Origin: Geothrix fuzhouensis
GTDB lineage: Bacteria; Acidobacteriota; Holophagae; Holophagales; Holophagaceae
DNA: 64,000 nucleotides
Reading direction: 5' to 3'
Assembly (NCBI RefSeq): GCF_024609325.1
Contig: NZ_JANHMQ010000002.1
Location: 1-64,000, forward strand
This document shows, piece after piece, positions 53,201-60,075 of the stretch (position 1 is its first letter; every line of letters starts with the position of its first letter). Made by a program: the position numbers and the translations under genes. The notes below the pieces were generated by a model that was given only the letters and a program-made list of their open reading frames with translations, ran no database searches and was not told the origin of the DNA.

Positions 53201-54061
53201 ATGCCCACCACGCTCACGGGGAAGCTCGACTGCCAGGAAACCGCCCGGCACTACCTGGATCTGGTGCGCTTGAACGTGAAGAAGCTGGGTTTCTCGCCTG
53301 GCCTGGGCGTCATCCTCGGCAGCCACGACCCCGGCAGCGTCACCTACCAGCGTTGGCTCATGAAGGACTGCGAGAACCTGGGCATCAACGCCGCGGACCT
53401 GCGCGTGGAGAACGGCATGCAGCTGGTGAAGCTCATCGCCCGACTCAACCAGGACGAGAAAACCCACGGCCTGTTCATCTTCTATCCCCTGCGCTACCCG
53501 GAAATCAAGGACGACGAGGTGATGGACTTGGTGGATCCCGGCAAGGATATCGAAGGCCTGCATTCCATCAACATCGGCTACCTGAACAAGTACCGGAAGC
53601 GCATGGACGATGGCACCCAGCACCGCTGCATGACGCCCTGCACGGCGCGGGCCATCGTGAAGACCCTCAAGCGCGGCTTCGGGGAGGGGTGGCTGACGGG
53701 CAAAACGGTGCTCGTGATCAACGACAGCCTGCGCATCGGCCGGCCGCTCACGGCCATGGTGGCCAACCTGAAGGGCACCCCCATCCTCTGCCACGCCGCC
53801 ACCAACCAGGCGCACCTCGAAGGCTTCATCCGCATGGCCGACGTCATCGTGAGCGCCGTGCCCGCGCCCGGCTACGGAATCAACACCGACTGGATCAAGG
53901 ACGGGGCCCTTTGCTTCGACCTCAGTGGCGACGGCAACTTCGACTACGAGGCCCTGGACCGCCGCGGGATCCCCTACACCGACACCACCAAGAACAGCGT
54001 GGGCAAGGTGACTCGGGCCATGGCCCTGCTGAACCTCACCTACGCGGCGGGGCTGGAGTAG
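53201..54061 (+). CDS. folD: Methylenetetrahydrofolate dehydrogenase/cyclohydrolase, divergent FolD
   Basis: FolD interconverts methylene-, methenyl- and formyl-THF. The 286-residue protein keeps the overall fold and the KDIEGLHSINIGYL block (canonical KDVDGFH.xN.G.L), the TPCTARAI segment and a Rossmann region KTVLVINDSLRIGRPLTAM. Motifs are divergent: the usual GRSxxVGxP is DSLRIGRP and the usual PLPxH is PLRYP. Activity or cofactor use may differ. ATG at 53201 has GAGG upstream; it is divergent from the nth fusion (76 bp). Confidence 0.85.
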   Translation: MPTTLTGKLDCQETARHYLDLVRLNVKKLGFSPGLGVILGSHDPGSVTYQRWLMKDCENLGINAADLRVENGMQLVKLIARLNQDEKTHGLFIFYPLRYPEIKDDEVMDLVDPGKDIEGLHSINIGYLNKYRKRMDDGTQHRCMTPCTARAIVKTLKRGFGEGWLTGKTVLVINDSLRIGRPLTAMVANLKGTPILCHAATNQAHLEGFIRMADVIVSAVPAPGYGINTDWIKDGALCFDLSGDGNFDYEALDRRGIPYTDTTKNSVGKVTRAMALLNLTYAAGLE

Positions 54062-54214
54062 GGACGCGGCGGGGCTGTCGTTGGGGCCGGGCGGAGCCCC
54101 CTGCTTCTGACGGCCATCGGCTATGCGTTGGACTGGAAGTTCCAGCCTGCTCTCCTCGACGGCGTGCCCCAATACGCCCGGTTCCGGCTGACGATGCCCT
54201 TCCGGTTGCGCTAA
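54062..54214 (+). pseudogene. Remnant of a TonB C-terminal domain
   Basis: Directly after the folD stop and in the same frame, 50 codons end at TAA 54212-54214. The last 35 codons read ...LTAIGYALDWKFQPALLDG, then VPQYARFRLTMPFRLR, the end of a TonB C-terminal domain (W-x-F-x-P-A...DG.P......F.LR). No start and no upstream part remain. It looks like the 3' stub of a lost tonB-like gene. Confidence 0.6.
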
Positions 54215-54482
54215 GAGTGTGTTTTAGAATTCGCACGGGCCGCGCTGGGAGCGCCGGGCGAGCATGGCTAGGACGGAGCCCGCAGGCATGGTGGTTCCAT
54301 GTCAAGGGTTCCGGTCGACGCCAGGCGACGCCCGCCGCCCCAGCCCGGAGGGACGGTGGTCAGCCGCGCGCCCAGCTGCGTCACCGCGCTTAGGCGATGT
54401 CCCGCATCGCCCTGCACGCGCCTCCTTCCTGGATCACACGGCTGGCCGCCGTCGCGGCTCGCGGGAATTCTAAAACACACTC
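54215..54482. mobile_element. MITE-like element with 18-bp perfect terminal inverted repeats
   Basis: GAGTGTGTTTTAGAATTC (54215-54232) is exactly complementary to the right end (54465-54482), and TAA is duplicated on both flanks (54212-54214 and 54483-54485). The 268-bp interior encodes no recognisable transposase. TIR start and TNA target duplication are like IS5-related elements, so it may be a non-autonomous derivative. The insertion lies exactly between the stop of the TonB stub and the stop of the GNAT gene. Confidence 0.85.
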
Positions 54483-55027
54483 TAAGGCCGCCACTCCTCG
54501 GCCAGCATCCCGTAGACGGCGTGGTCCACATAGCGGTCCGCAAGGCGTTCCGCCTGCCGCAGGGTGCCCTCATGGCGGAACCCCAGGCGCTCGGGGATGG
54601 CGCGGCTGCGGCGATTGCGAACGCCGGCCCGGATCTCGATGCGGTTGAGCTGCAGGGTGTGGAACCCGTGGCGCGCCAAGGCCGACACTGCGGCGGTCAT
54701 CAGGCCATGCCCCTCGACCTCCTGGGCCAGCCAATAGCCGATGGCGGCGCTCCGATTCGCGGGATCGATCCACACGAAGCCCACCACGCCAACCAGGCTT
54801 CCCTTCCACCAGAGCCCGAAGGGGAGTGCCGCGCCCAGCCGCGTCTGGGCGCGCACGTGCAGGATGTAGGCGCGGGAATCCAGCACGGTGAGATTGGTGT
54901 CGGGCCAGGGCAGCCAATGCCGAAGCCGGCTGCGGTTCGAGTCCACCAGGGCGAACAGGGCTCTGGCATCACGCAGACACAGAGGACGCAGTTCCAGGGC
55001 ACGCCCGGCCTTGATCGCCTCCGTCAC
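54482..55027 (-). CDS. GNAT acetyltransferase, RimJ/RimL-like
   Basis: The 181-residue protein is a full GNAT fold with the RimL layout: LRPLCLRDARALFALVDSNRSRLRHWLPW at the N-terminus, ...GYWLAQEVEGHGLMTAAV (acetyl-CoA loop, motif A, in divergent form) and NRIEIRAGVRNRRSRAIPERLGFRHEGTLR. Such enzymes acetylate protein N-termini or small amines. GTG at 55027 is preceded by GAGGAGG; the open frame to 55174 enters kdsA. kdsA ends 10 nt upstream. The last base of its stop codon touches the MITE-like element. Confidence 0.88.
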   Translation of the reverse strand: MTEAIKAGRALELRPLCLRDARALFALVDSNRSRLRHWLPWPDTNLTVLDSRAYILHVRAQTRLGAALPFGLWWKGSLVGVVGFVWIDPANRSAAIGYWLAQEVEGHGLMTAAVSALARHGFHTLQLNRIEIRAGVRNRRSRAIPERLGFRHEGTLRQAERLADRYVDHAVYGMLAEEWRP

Positions 55028-55037
55028 CTCAACCTCC

Positions 55038-55886
55038 TCACTTCCCGGCGGGGTCCAACTGCGCTGCGGCCCGGCCGGCCCGCCACAGGACCAGCAGCTC
55101 GTCCAGGAGGGCGCCGAACTGCTCCAGGCGCATCGCATTGGGACCGTCACTCCAGGCCTTCTCCGGGCAGTCATGCACCTCGAAGAAGAAGCCGTCCACG
55201 GCGGTGGCCGCGGCGCGGGCCAGGGTGGGGATCATCTCCCGGGCCCCGCCCGTGGTGCTGCCGAGGGCGCCGGGCTTCTGCACGCTGTGGGTGGCGTCGA
55301 AGACCACGGGGCAGCCGGTCTTGCGCAGGTGCGGGAAGCTCTGGAAGTCCACCACCAGGTTCCCGTAGCCGAAGCTGGAGCCGCGCTCGGTCACCCACAC
55401 GGGCCCATGGCCGGGGACGGACTGGAGTTTCTCGACGCCGTGCTTGAGGTCCCAGGGGGCCAGGAACTGGCCCTTCTTCAGGTTCACCGTGCGGCCCGTG
55501 GCGGCGGCCGCCACCAGCAGGTCCGTCTGGCGGCAGAGGAACGCCGGGATCTGGAGCACGTCCACGGCCTGGGCCGCGGGGGCGCACTGGTCGCTCTCGT
55601 GCACGTCCGTGAGCACCGGCACACCGTAGCGGCTGCGGACTTCCGCCAGGATGTCGAGGCCCTCGTCCATGCCCGGTCCCCGATGGCTGTCGCGGCTGGT
55701 TCGATTGGCCTTGTCGAAGCTGGATTTGTAGATGAAGGGGATGCCTCGGGCCTCCGCCAGATCCCGCAGGCTGGACGCCATCTGGTGGGCGTGATCCCGG
55801 CTTTCGATGACGCAAGGCCCCGCGATCAGGAAGAAGCTCTGGCCGGTGAAGGGTCGGGCAAAGTCCATGTGCACCTCTGCCTGCAT
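55038..55886 (-). CDS. kdsA: 3-deoxy-D-manno-octulosonate 8-phosphate synthase
   Basis: The enzyme condenses PEP with arabinose 5-phosphate to Kdo-8-P for LPS. The 282-residue TIM barrel shows [54 protein letters not shown] and FDATHSVQ, all typical. ATG at 55886 is preceded by GAGG; ATG at 55868 is an alternative. The gene is followed closely by the acetyltransferase. Confidence 0.96.
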   Translation of the reverse strand: MQAEVHMDFARPFTGQSFFLIAGPCVIESRDHAHQMASSLRDLAEARGIPFIYKSSFDKANRTSRDSHRGPGMDEGLDILAEVRSRYGVPVLTDVHESDQCAPAAQAVDVLQIPAFLCRQTDLLVAAAATGRTVNLKKGQFLAPWDLKHGVEKLQSVPGHGPVWVTERGSSFGYGNLVVDFQSFPHLRKTGCPVVFDATHSVQKPGALGSTTGGAREMIPTLARAAATAVDGFFFEVHDCPEKAWSDGPNAMRLEQFGALLDELLVLWRAGRAAAQLDPAGK

Positions 55887-55987
55887 TTTACCTCTACCTG
55901 AGTCATTTACGGGTTGTCATCCGTATTGATGGGTAGTCTTGCACAGTGTTCAATGGATCCATCCAACCCCATTTTCCGGAGTCCAGC

Positions 55988-56491
55988 ATGGTGAAGACGT
56001 TGATGGACGACGACCTTAACCGGCGTCTGGTGGCCCTGCTCCAGCAGGAAGGGCGCATGAGCCACGCCGAACTCGCGGAGCGGCTCGGCGTGAGCCGTCC
56101 CACCATCATCGACCGCGTGAAGCGCCTGGAGGCCGACGGCATCCTGGCGGGCTACGCGGCCCGCGTGGCGCCCGCGGCCGTGAACAAGCCCAACGTGGCC
56201 TTCGTGGCGGTGCGCTACAAGGACAACAACGAGGCCATCGAGCAGCGCTTCATCAAGGCGCTGGAGGACGAGCCCGACATCCTGGAGGCCCACACGGTGG
56301 CGGGCGAGGACGCCCTCATGCTGAAGGTGGTGGCGGACACCCCCGCGGGCATTGCCGAGCGTCTGCGCCGCATCCGGGCCCTGGGACCCATGGTCACCAC
56401 CCGCACCACCATCGTGCTGGAGACCCACTGGGAGAAGGCCGGCCCCAGCCCCTTCCCCGCCGACGGCCAGGGGAAAAAGGCCAAGAAGTGA
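55988..56491 (+). CDS. Lrp/AsnC family transcriptional regulator
   Basis: The 167-residue protein has an N-terminal winged HTH (DLNRRLVALLQQEGRMSHAELAERLGVSRPTIIDRVKRLEADGIL) and a C-terminal RAM ligand-binding domain (about 65-150). Family members sense amino acids. ATG at 55988 has GGAG 8 nt upstream; the open frame from 55946 is not needed. It is divergent from kdsA and heads a three-gene coupled unit with the monooxygenase and EamA genes (GTGA and TGATG overlaps), so it may regulate that unit. Confidence 0.92.
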   Translation: MVKTLMDDDLNRRLVALLQQEGRMSHAELAERLGVSRPTIIDRVKRLEADGILAGYAARVAPAAVNKPNVAFVAVRYKDNNEAIEQRFIKALEDEPDILEAHTVAGEDALMLKVVADTPAGIAERLRRIRALGPMVTTRTTIVLETHWEKAGPSPFPADGQGKKAKK

Positions 56492-56826
56492 TCGCGCAAA
56501 CCCCTGAGCCGCCCTACCTCGCCGTCATCTTCAGCAGCCAGCGCACCCCGGGCGACCAGGGCTATGCGGCCATGGCCGAGCGCATGGTGGAACTCGCCAG
56601 CGCGCAGCCAGGCTTCCTCGGCGTGGAGAGTGCCCGCGACACCGACGGCTTCGGCATCACCGTGTCGTACTGGAAGGATGAGGCCTCCATCGCGGCCTGG
56701 AAGGCCCACGCGGAGCATGCGGTGGCCCAGCGCCTGGGGCGGGAGCGGTGGTATGGCGCCTTCCACCTGCGGGTCTGCCGTGTGGAGCGTGCGTCCGGCG
56801 TTGGAGCCAAGCCGGGATTGTCCTGA
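56488..56826 (+). CDS. Antibiotic biosynthesis monooxygenase (ABM) family protein
   Basis: The 112-residue alpha+beta-barrel protein has the ABM pattern YLAVIFSSQRTPGDQGYAAM, AQPGFLGVESARDTDGFGITVSYWKDEASIAAWKAHAEH. Similar proteins, including YdhR/HmoA-like ones, oxidise quinols or are of unknown use. It starts at GTG overlapping the regulator stop (GTGA) and ends in the next gene's start (TGATG), so all three are coupled. Confidence 0.86.
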   Translation: MIAQTPEPPYLAVIFSSQRTPGDQGYAAMAERMVELASAQPGFLGVESARDTDGFGITVSYWKDEASIAAWKAHAEHAVAQRLGRERWYGAFHLRVCRVERASGVGAKPGLS

Positions 56827-57692
56827 TGCTCGCTTGGCTCGCCTACCTCACCGTGGCGGTGGTGTGGGGCTCGACCTACTTCGCCATCGCCCTGGGCCTG
56901 GAGTCCTTCACGCCCTACGGCATGGTGGCGGCGCGGTTCTCCGTGGCCTCACTGCTGGCGCTGGGCCTGGGGCGACTGCGCCGGGAGTCCTGGCCCTCCG
57001 CGAAGGAGGTGGGCCACCTCATGATCGTGGGGGCCCTGCTGCTGGGTTGTTCCAACGCCCTGATCTCCTGGGCCGAGTTGCACGTCTCCTCGGGCCTGGC
57101 GGCGGTGCTGGCGGCTCTGGTGCCCCTGTGGCTGGCCGTGTTCTCCATGGCGAAGCAGCCGCTGGGGACCAAAGGCTGGTTGGGGCTCCTCCTGGGCCTG
57201 GCTGGCGTCTGCGTGCTGGTATGGCCCGCCGGTGGCGTGCGGGTCCACGGGGGAAGCCTGATCGCGCTGATCGTCGCGCCCATCCTCTGGTCCTGGGGCA
57301 CGCTCCACGGCAAGCACTTCGTCCACGGCGGCGGACTGCTGACCAACGTCGGCATCCAGATGGCCACGGCCGCCGTCATCGGCCTCGCCGCCGCGCCGCT
57401 CCTGGGCGGGTTCCTGCGCGGCCCGCTCACGCACAAGGCGCTCGCGGCCGTCGCCTACCTGGCCCTGTTCGGCTCCATGCTCGCCTTCTCCGCCTACATC
57501 TACCTGGCCAAGGCTTGGCCCCCCGCCAAGATGGGCACCTATGCCTACCTGAACCCGTTGGTGGCCGTCCTGCTGGGCAGCCTCGTGCTGCACGAAGCTT
57601 TCGGCCTGCGCCAGGTGGTCGGCATGGCCATCATCCTCGGCGCGGTGGCCCTGGTGCAGGTGCGGGCGAGAAGAGCGGATGGGGCGGCCTGA
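56826..57692 (+). CDS. EamA-family transporter
   Basis: The 288-residue ten-helix DMT protein starts LAWLAYLTVAVVWGSTYFAIALGLESF and contains two EamA repeats. It is probably an exporter of amino acids or metabolites, which would fit control by the Lrp-type gene two places upstream. The start overlaps the monooxygenase stop. Substrate unknown. Confidence 0.88.
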   Translation: MLAWLAYLTVAVVWGSTYFAIALGLESFTPYGMVAARFSVASLLALGLGRLRRESWPSAKEVGHLMIVGALLLGCSNALISWAELHVSSGLAAVLAALVPLWLAVFSMAKQPLGTKGWLGLLLGLAGVCVLVWPAGGVRVHGGSLIALIVAPILWSWGTLHGKHFVHGGGLLTNVGIQMATAAVIGLAAAPLLGGFLRGPLTHKALAAVAYLALFGSMLAFSAYIYLAKAWPPAKMGTYAYLNPLVAVLLGSLVLHEAFGLRQVVGMAIILGAVALVQVRARRADGAA

Positions 57693-57905
57693 GCCACCTT
57701 TCCTTCAGCTGAGAGCACTACATCTGGGCCTTCAAATTGAAGGGACCGATAACTCATCTTGATAGAAAGTGGTGCTAAACCAGTTGATGTTTTGTTATTT
57801 AAATATTGGTAATAAAAAGTTTATAAATCGGATCGAATATTGCCCAAGGACCCGTTGATGTGATTGGACCGTTGTGCCCGTCAACAACAAATCCGAGGGG
57901 ACTTC
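57693..57905 (+). promoter_or_regulatory. AT-rich leader of the encapsulin operon
   Basis: The 213-bp gap contains an abrupt AT-rich stretch (57771-57845: TTGATG, TTATTTAAATATTGG, TAATAAAAAG, TATAAA) in otherwise GC-rich sequence. It is probably the promoter and regulatory region; TTATT/AATAA words would suit Fur/PerR-type binding, but no clear consensus is seen. A GAGGGG site precedes the first ATG. Confidence 0.5.
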
Positions 57906-58133
57906 ATGGCCTACGAGCCGAAGAACTATGAGCACTTGAAGGGCGGAGTCATGAAGGGGTTCAGCGACAGCCAGCTGGACCTGCTCCTGGTGTTGGATAG
58001 CTGGGAGCACGCCTTCATGGTGGACTACGGCATCAAGCGGCCCGAGTACATCAACGCCTTCATGGACAACATCAAGTGGAGTGAAGTGTCCCGGCGTTTC
58101 GATGAAGTGAGCGCCGGAGGAAGGAGACCGTAG
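57906..58133 (+). CDS. Internally shortened Fe/Mn superoxide dismutase-like protein
   Basis: The 75-residue protein starts MAYEPKNYEHLKGG...GFSDSQLDL, like the N-terminus of a Fe-SOD subfamily, and then passes directly into the SOD C-terminal signature LDSWEHAFMVDYGIKRPEYI and NIKWSEVSRRF (canonical D-x-WEHA-Y...DY...R..Y...F...NW). About 120 central residues of a normal SOD, including two iron-ligand His, are absent; the D and H of DxWEH remain. It is intact, with strong GAGGGG, and lies 2 bp upstream of the encapsulated ferritin gene. Confidence 0.8.
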   Translation: MAYEPKNYEHLKGGVMKGFSDSQLDLLLVLDSWEHAFMVDYGIKRPEYINAFMDNIKWSEVSRRFDEVSAGGRRP

Positions 58134-58135
58134 CC

Positions 58136-58477
58136 ATGAGCAGCGGATCCATTGAAACGGGACTGTCCAGCGAGGCCCTCAACATCCATCGGGCCCTCGC
58201 CAGCCTGCAGGAGGAGCTGGAAGCCATCGACTACTACCACCAGCGGGTGGATGTGGCCGAGGACGAGGCCCTTAAGGCCGTGCTGGCCCACAACCGGGAC
58301 GACGAGATGGAACACGCGGCCATGTTGCTGGAATGGCTGCGGCGCGCCCTGCCCGGGTTCGACCTCCAGCTGAAGACGTTCCTGTTCACCTCGGAGTCCA
58401 TCCCGGCCCTGGCGGGGGGGAGTAAAGCACCAGCAGCCAACAACGGCACGGGGTTGGGCTTGGGGCCGTTGAAATGA
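58136..58477 (+). CDS. Encapsulated ferritin-like protein (EncFtn)
   Basis: The 113-residue two-helix protein carries the EncFtn ferroxidase motifs EELEAIDYY (about residues 26-34) and DDEMEHAAMLLEW (55-67). A flexible Ala/Gly linker ends in GLGLGPLK, a typical encapsulin-targeting peptide. EncFtn forms decameric rings that oxidise Fe(II) inside the shell. The gene sits between the SOD-like gene (2 bp) and the shell gene (29 bp). Confidence 0.95.
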   Translation: MSSGSIETGLSSEALNIHRALASLQEELEAIDYYHQRVDVAEDEALKAVLAHNRDDEMEHAAMLLEWLRRALPGFDLQLKTFLFTSESIPALAGGSKAPAANNGTGLGLGPLK

Positions 58478-60075
58478 GCGGGCGTTAAGGCCCAGGAGGA
58501 GCGGTCATGGTCGACATACTCAGGCGTGAGATGGCACCCATCGTGGACGAGGCCTGGCAGGAGATCGAATTGCAGAGTTCGCGTCTCCTGAAAGGGAATC
58601 TCTCCGGCCGGAAGCTGGTGGATTTCAGGGGCCCCCATGGCTGGTCGTTCGCAGCCGTGAACCTCGGAAGGCTGGAGGTGGGCGCTGAAGATGCGGCGAC
58701 CGGCGTGGCCTGGGGCCTGCACAAGGTGCTCCCGCTGGTGGAGATCCGGGTGCCCTTCACCTTGAAGGTCTGGGAACTGGATGACGTGGCCCGGGGCGCC
58801 AAGAACCCGGACCTGAGACCCATGATCGAAGCCGCACGGAAGGTGGCGGTCTTCGAGGAGACGGCCCTCTACCGCGGGTTTGGTGGGGCCAGCATCCAGG
58901 GCATGCTCGAAGTCTCCAGCCATGCGCCGGTGCCTCTGAGCTCCGATCGAAGCAAGCTGACAGAATCGGTGGAACTGGCCCTGCTCGCCATCCAGGAGGC
59001 GGAAATCGGTGGGCCCTTCGCGCTGGTGCTGGGCACCGAGCCGTACAAGTGGTTGATGGCGGGGGAGCCCAGTGCCTACCCCTTGCGCGAGCGCATCAAG
59101 GCCCTGGTCACCGGCGGCATCCACTGGAGTCCGGTCCTGGATGGCGGCGCCGTGCTGTCGCGCCGGGGCGGCGATTTCGAGATGACCGTGGGCCAGGACG
59201 TGGCCATCGGCTACAAGATGCACACCGCCCGGGAGGTGGAGCTGTACTTCACCGAATCCTTCACGTTCAGGGTGCTGGACCCCGCAGCCGCTGTGGAGCT
59301 GAAATTGAAAGCAGCCGCTCGTTCTAAGTGAACGCGATCCAACCGGCCGTTCCGGCAGGGACTGGGGAAGGCTGATCTTCCGGGGGAACGCCGGGATGGC
59401 TTCCAGATCGTGGAACAGCTTGCCCATCACCTTGTGGAGGGACGCCTGGAGCTGGCGGTTGCGCCGATTTTGTTCCGCAGGCGGAAAGGCGGCCAGCTCC
59501 CGGCGGGCCCACAGCACGTAGTAGGTCTCCTGCCAGAGCGGCTTCTCCTCGCCGGCACGGATGACCCGCGCCTCCACCACGGCCGGGCTGGACCACCGGC
59601 CCACGAGGACCGAGCCGCCGATCCAGAAGGCGCTCTCCTCCACCAGCTCGTAGGCCCCGAGGCCCACGGCCAGTCGCGGGTCGTGGGCCAGCAGGCCCAC
59701 CCCCACGCCCCAGCCGACGCCGCTGGCGATGCCCCAGGCGATGTACTTGGCTCGCACTTCGCCCAGGCTGGTGATGGTGAGGTCCAGGCGCAGGTCCGCG
59801 GCCGGATCCAGGCGCAGGCCCCGGGCGGCGGCTTCTCCGCGCAGGTCCGCCTCGAAGGCCGCGCGCTGGCCCTCCAGGGCGGCCCGGCGCGTGGTGGGCG
59901 TGTCCACCTCCCCTTCAGGATCCTTCAGGCGGGCCAGCTTCCGGCTGTGGTCCTCGAGACGGACGGTCAGGGCTAGGGAAGGTGGGCCGTGCTCGAGTTT
60001 CAGGTCCGCCAGCGGCGATCGGCAGGCAAGACCCACCAGCCCGAGGGCCGCAAGCAGGAGGGCGCGGCCCCTCAT
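58234..60075 (-). CDS. Lipoprotein, unknown function, with anomalous C-terminal overrun
   Basis: ATG at 60075 gives a signal peptide with lipobox VGLAC and about 245 plausible residues (a Gly-rich helix pair GIASGVGWGVGVGLLAH, then ETYYVLWARREL...HKVMGKLFHDLEAIPAF). The frame then meets no stop and runs to 58234 through the antisense strand of the encapsulin gene (613 residues). Another frame stops at 59324, where such a gene would naturally end, so a frameshift near 59330-59400 is suspected. It starts in the stop of the DUF3999 gene (ATGA). Confidence 0.6.
   Translation of the reverse strand: MRGRALLLAALGLVGLACRSPLADLKLEHGPPSLALTVRLEDHSRKLARLKDPEGEVDTPTTRRAALEGQRAAFEADLRGEAAARGLRLDPAADLRLDLTITSLGEVRAKYIAWGIASGVGWGVGVGLLAHDPRLAVGLGAYELVEESAFWIGGSVLVGRWSSPAVVEARVIRAGEEKPLWQETYYVLWARRELAAFPPAEQNRRNRQLQASLHKVMGKLFHDLEAIPAFPRKISLPQSLPERPVGSRSLRTSGCFQFQLHSGCGVQHPEREGFGEVQLHLPGGVHLVADGHVLAHGHLEIAAPARQHGAAIQDRTPVDAAGDQGLDALAQGVGTGLPRHQPLVRLGAQHQREGPTDFRLLDGEQGQFHRFCQLASIGAQRHRRMAGDFEHALDAGPTKPAVEGRLLEDRHLPCGFDHGSQVRVLGAPGHVIQFPDLQGEGHPDLHQREHLVQAPGHAGRRIFSAHLQPSEVHGCERPAMGAPEIHQLPAGEIPFQETRTLQFDLLPGLVHDGCHLTPEYVDHDRSSWALTPAHFNGPKPNPVPLLAAGALLPPARAGMDSEVNRNVFSWRSNPGRARRSHSSNMAACSISSSRLWASTALRASSSATSTRWW
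58507..59331 (+). CDS. Encapsulin shell protein, family 1
   Basis: The 274-residue HK97-fold protein starts with MVDILRREMAPIVDEAWQEIE and continues LSGRKLVDFRGPHGWSFAAVNLGRL, as in T=1/T=3 encapsulins, and ends YFTESFTFRVLDPAAAVELK. It assembles into a protein cage that loads the ferritin-like cargo through its C-terminal peptide. AGGAGGAG precedes the ATG. On the opposite strand a long open frame of the next operon overlaps it. Confidence 0.95.
   Translation: MVDILRREMAPIVDEAWQEIELQSSRLLKGNLSGRKLVDFRGPHGWSFAAVNLGRLEVGAEDAATGVAWGLHKVLPLVEIRVPFTLKVWELDDVARGAKNPDLRPMIEAARKVAVFEETALYRGFGGASIQGMLEVSSHAPVPLSSDRSKLTESVELALLAIQEAEIGGPFALVLGTEPYKWLMAGEPSAYPLRERIKALVTGGIHWSPVLDGGAVLSRRGGDFEMTVGQDVAIGYKMHTAREVELYFTESFTFRVLDPAAAVELKLKAAARSK

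Noticed and set aside
54215-54482. Hidden transposase gene inside the TIR-bounded element
   Set aside because: The longest frames inside are short, cross the ends and lack any recognisable catalytic motif.
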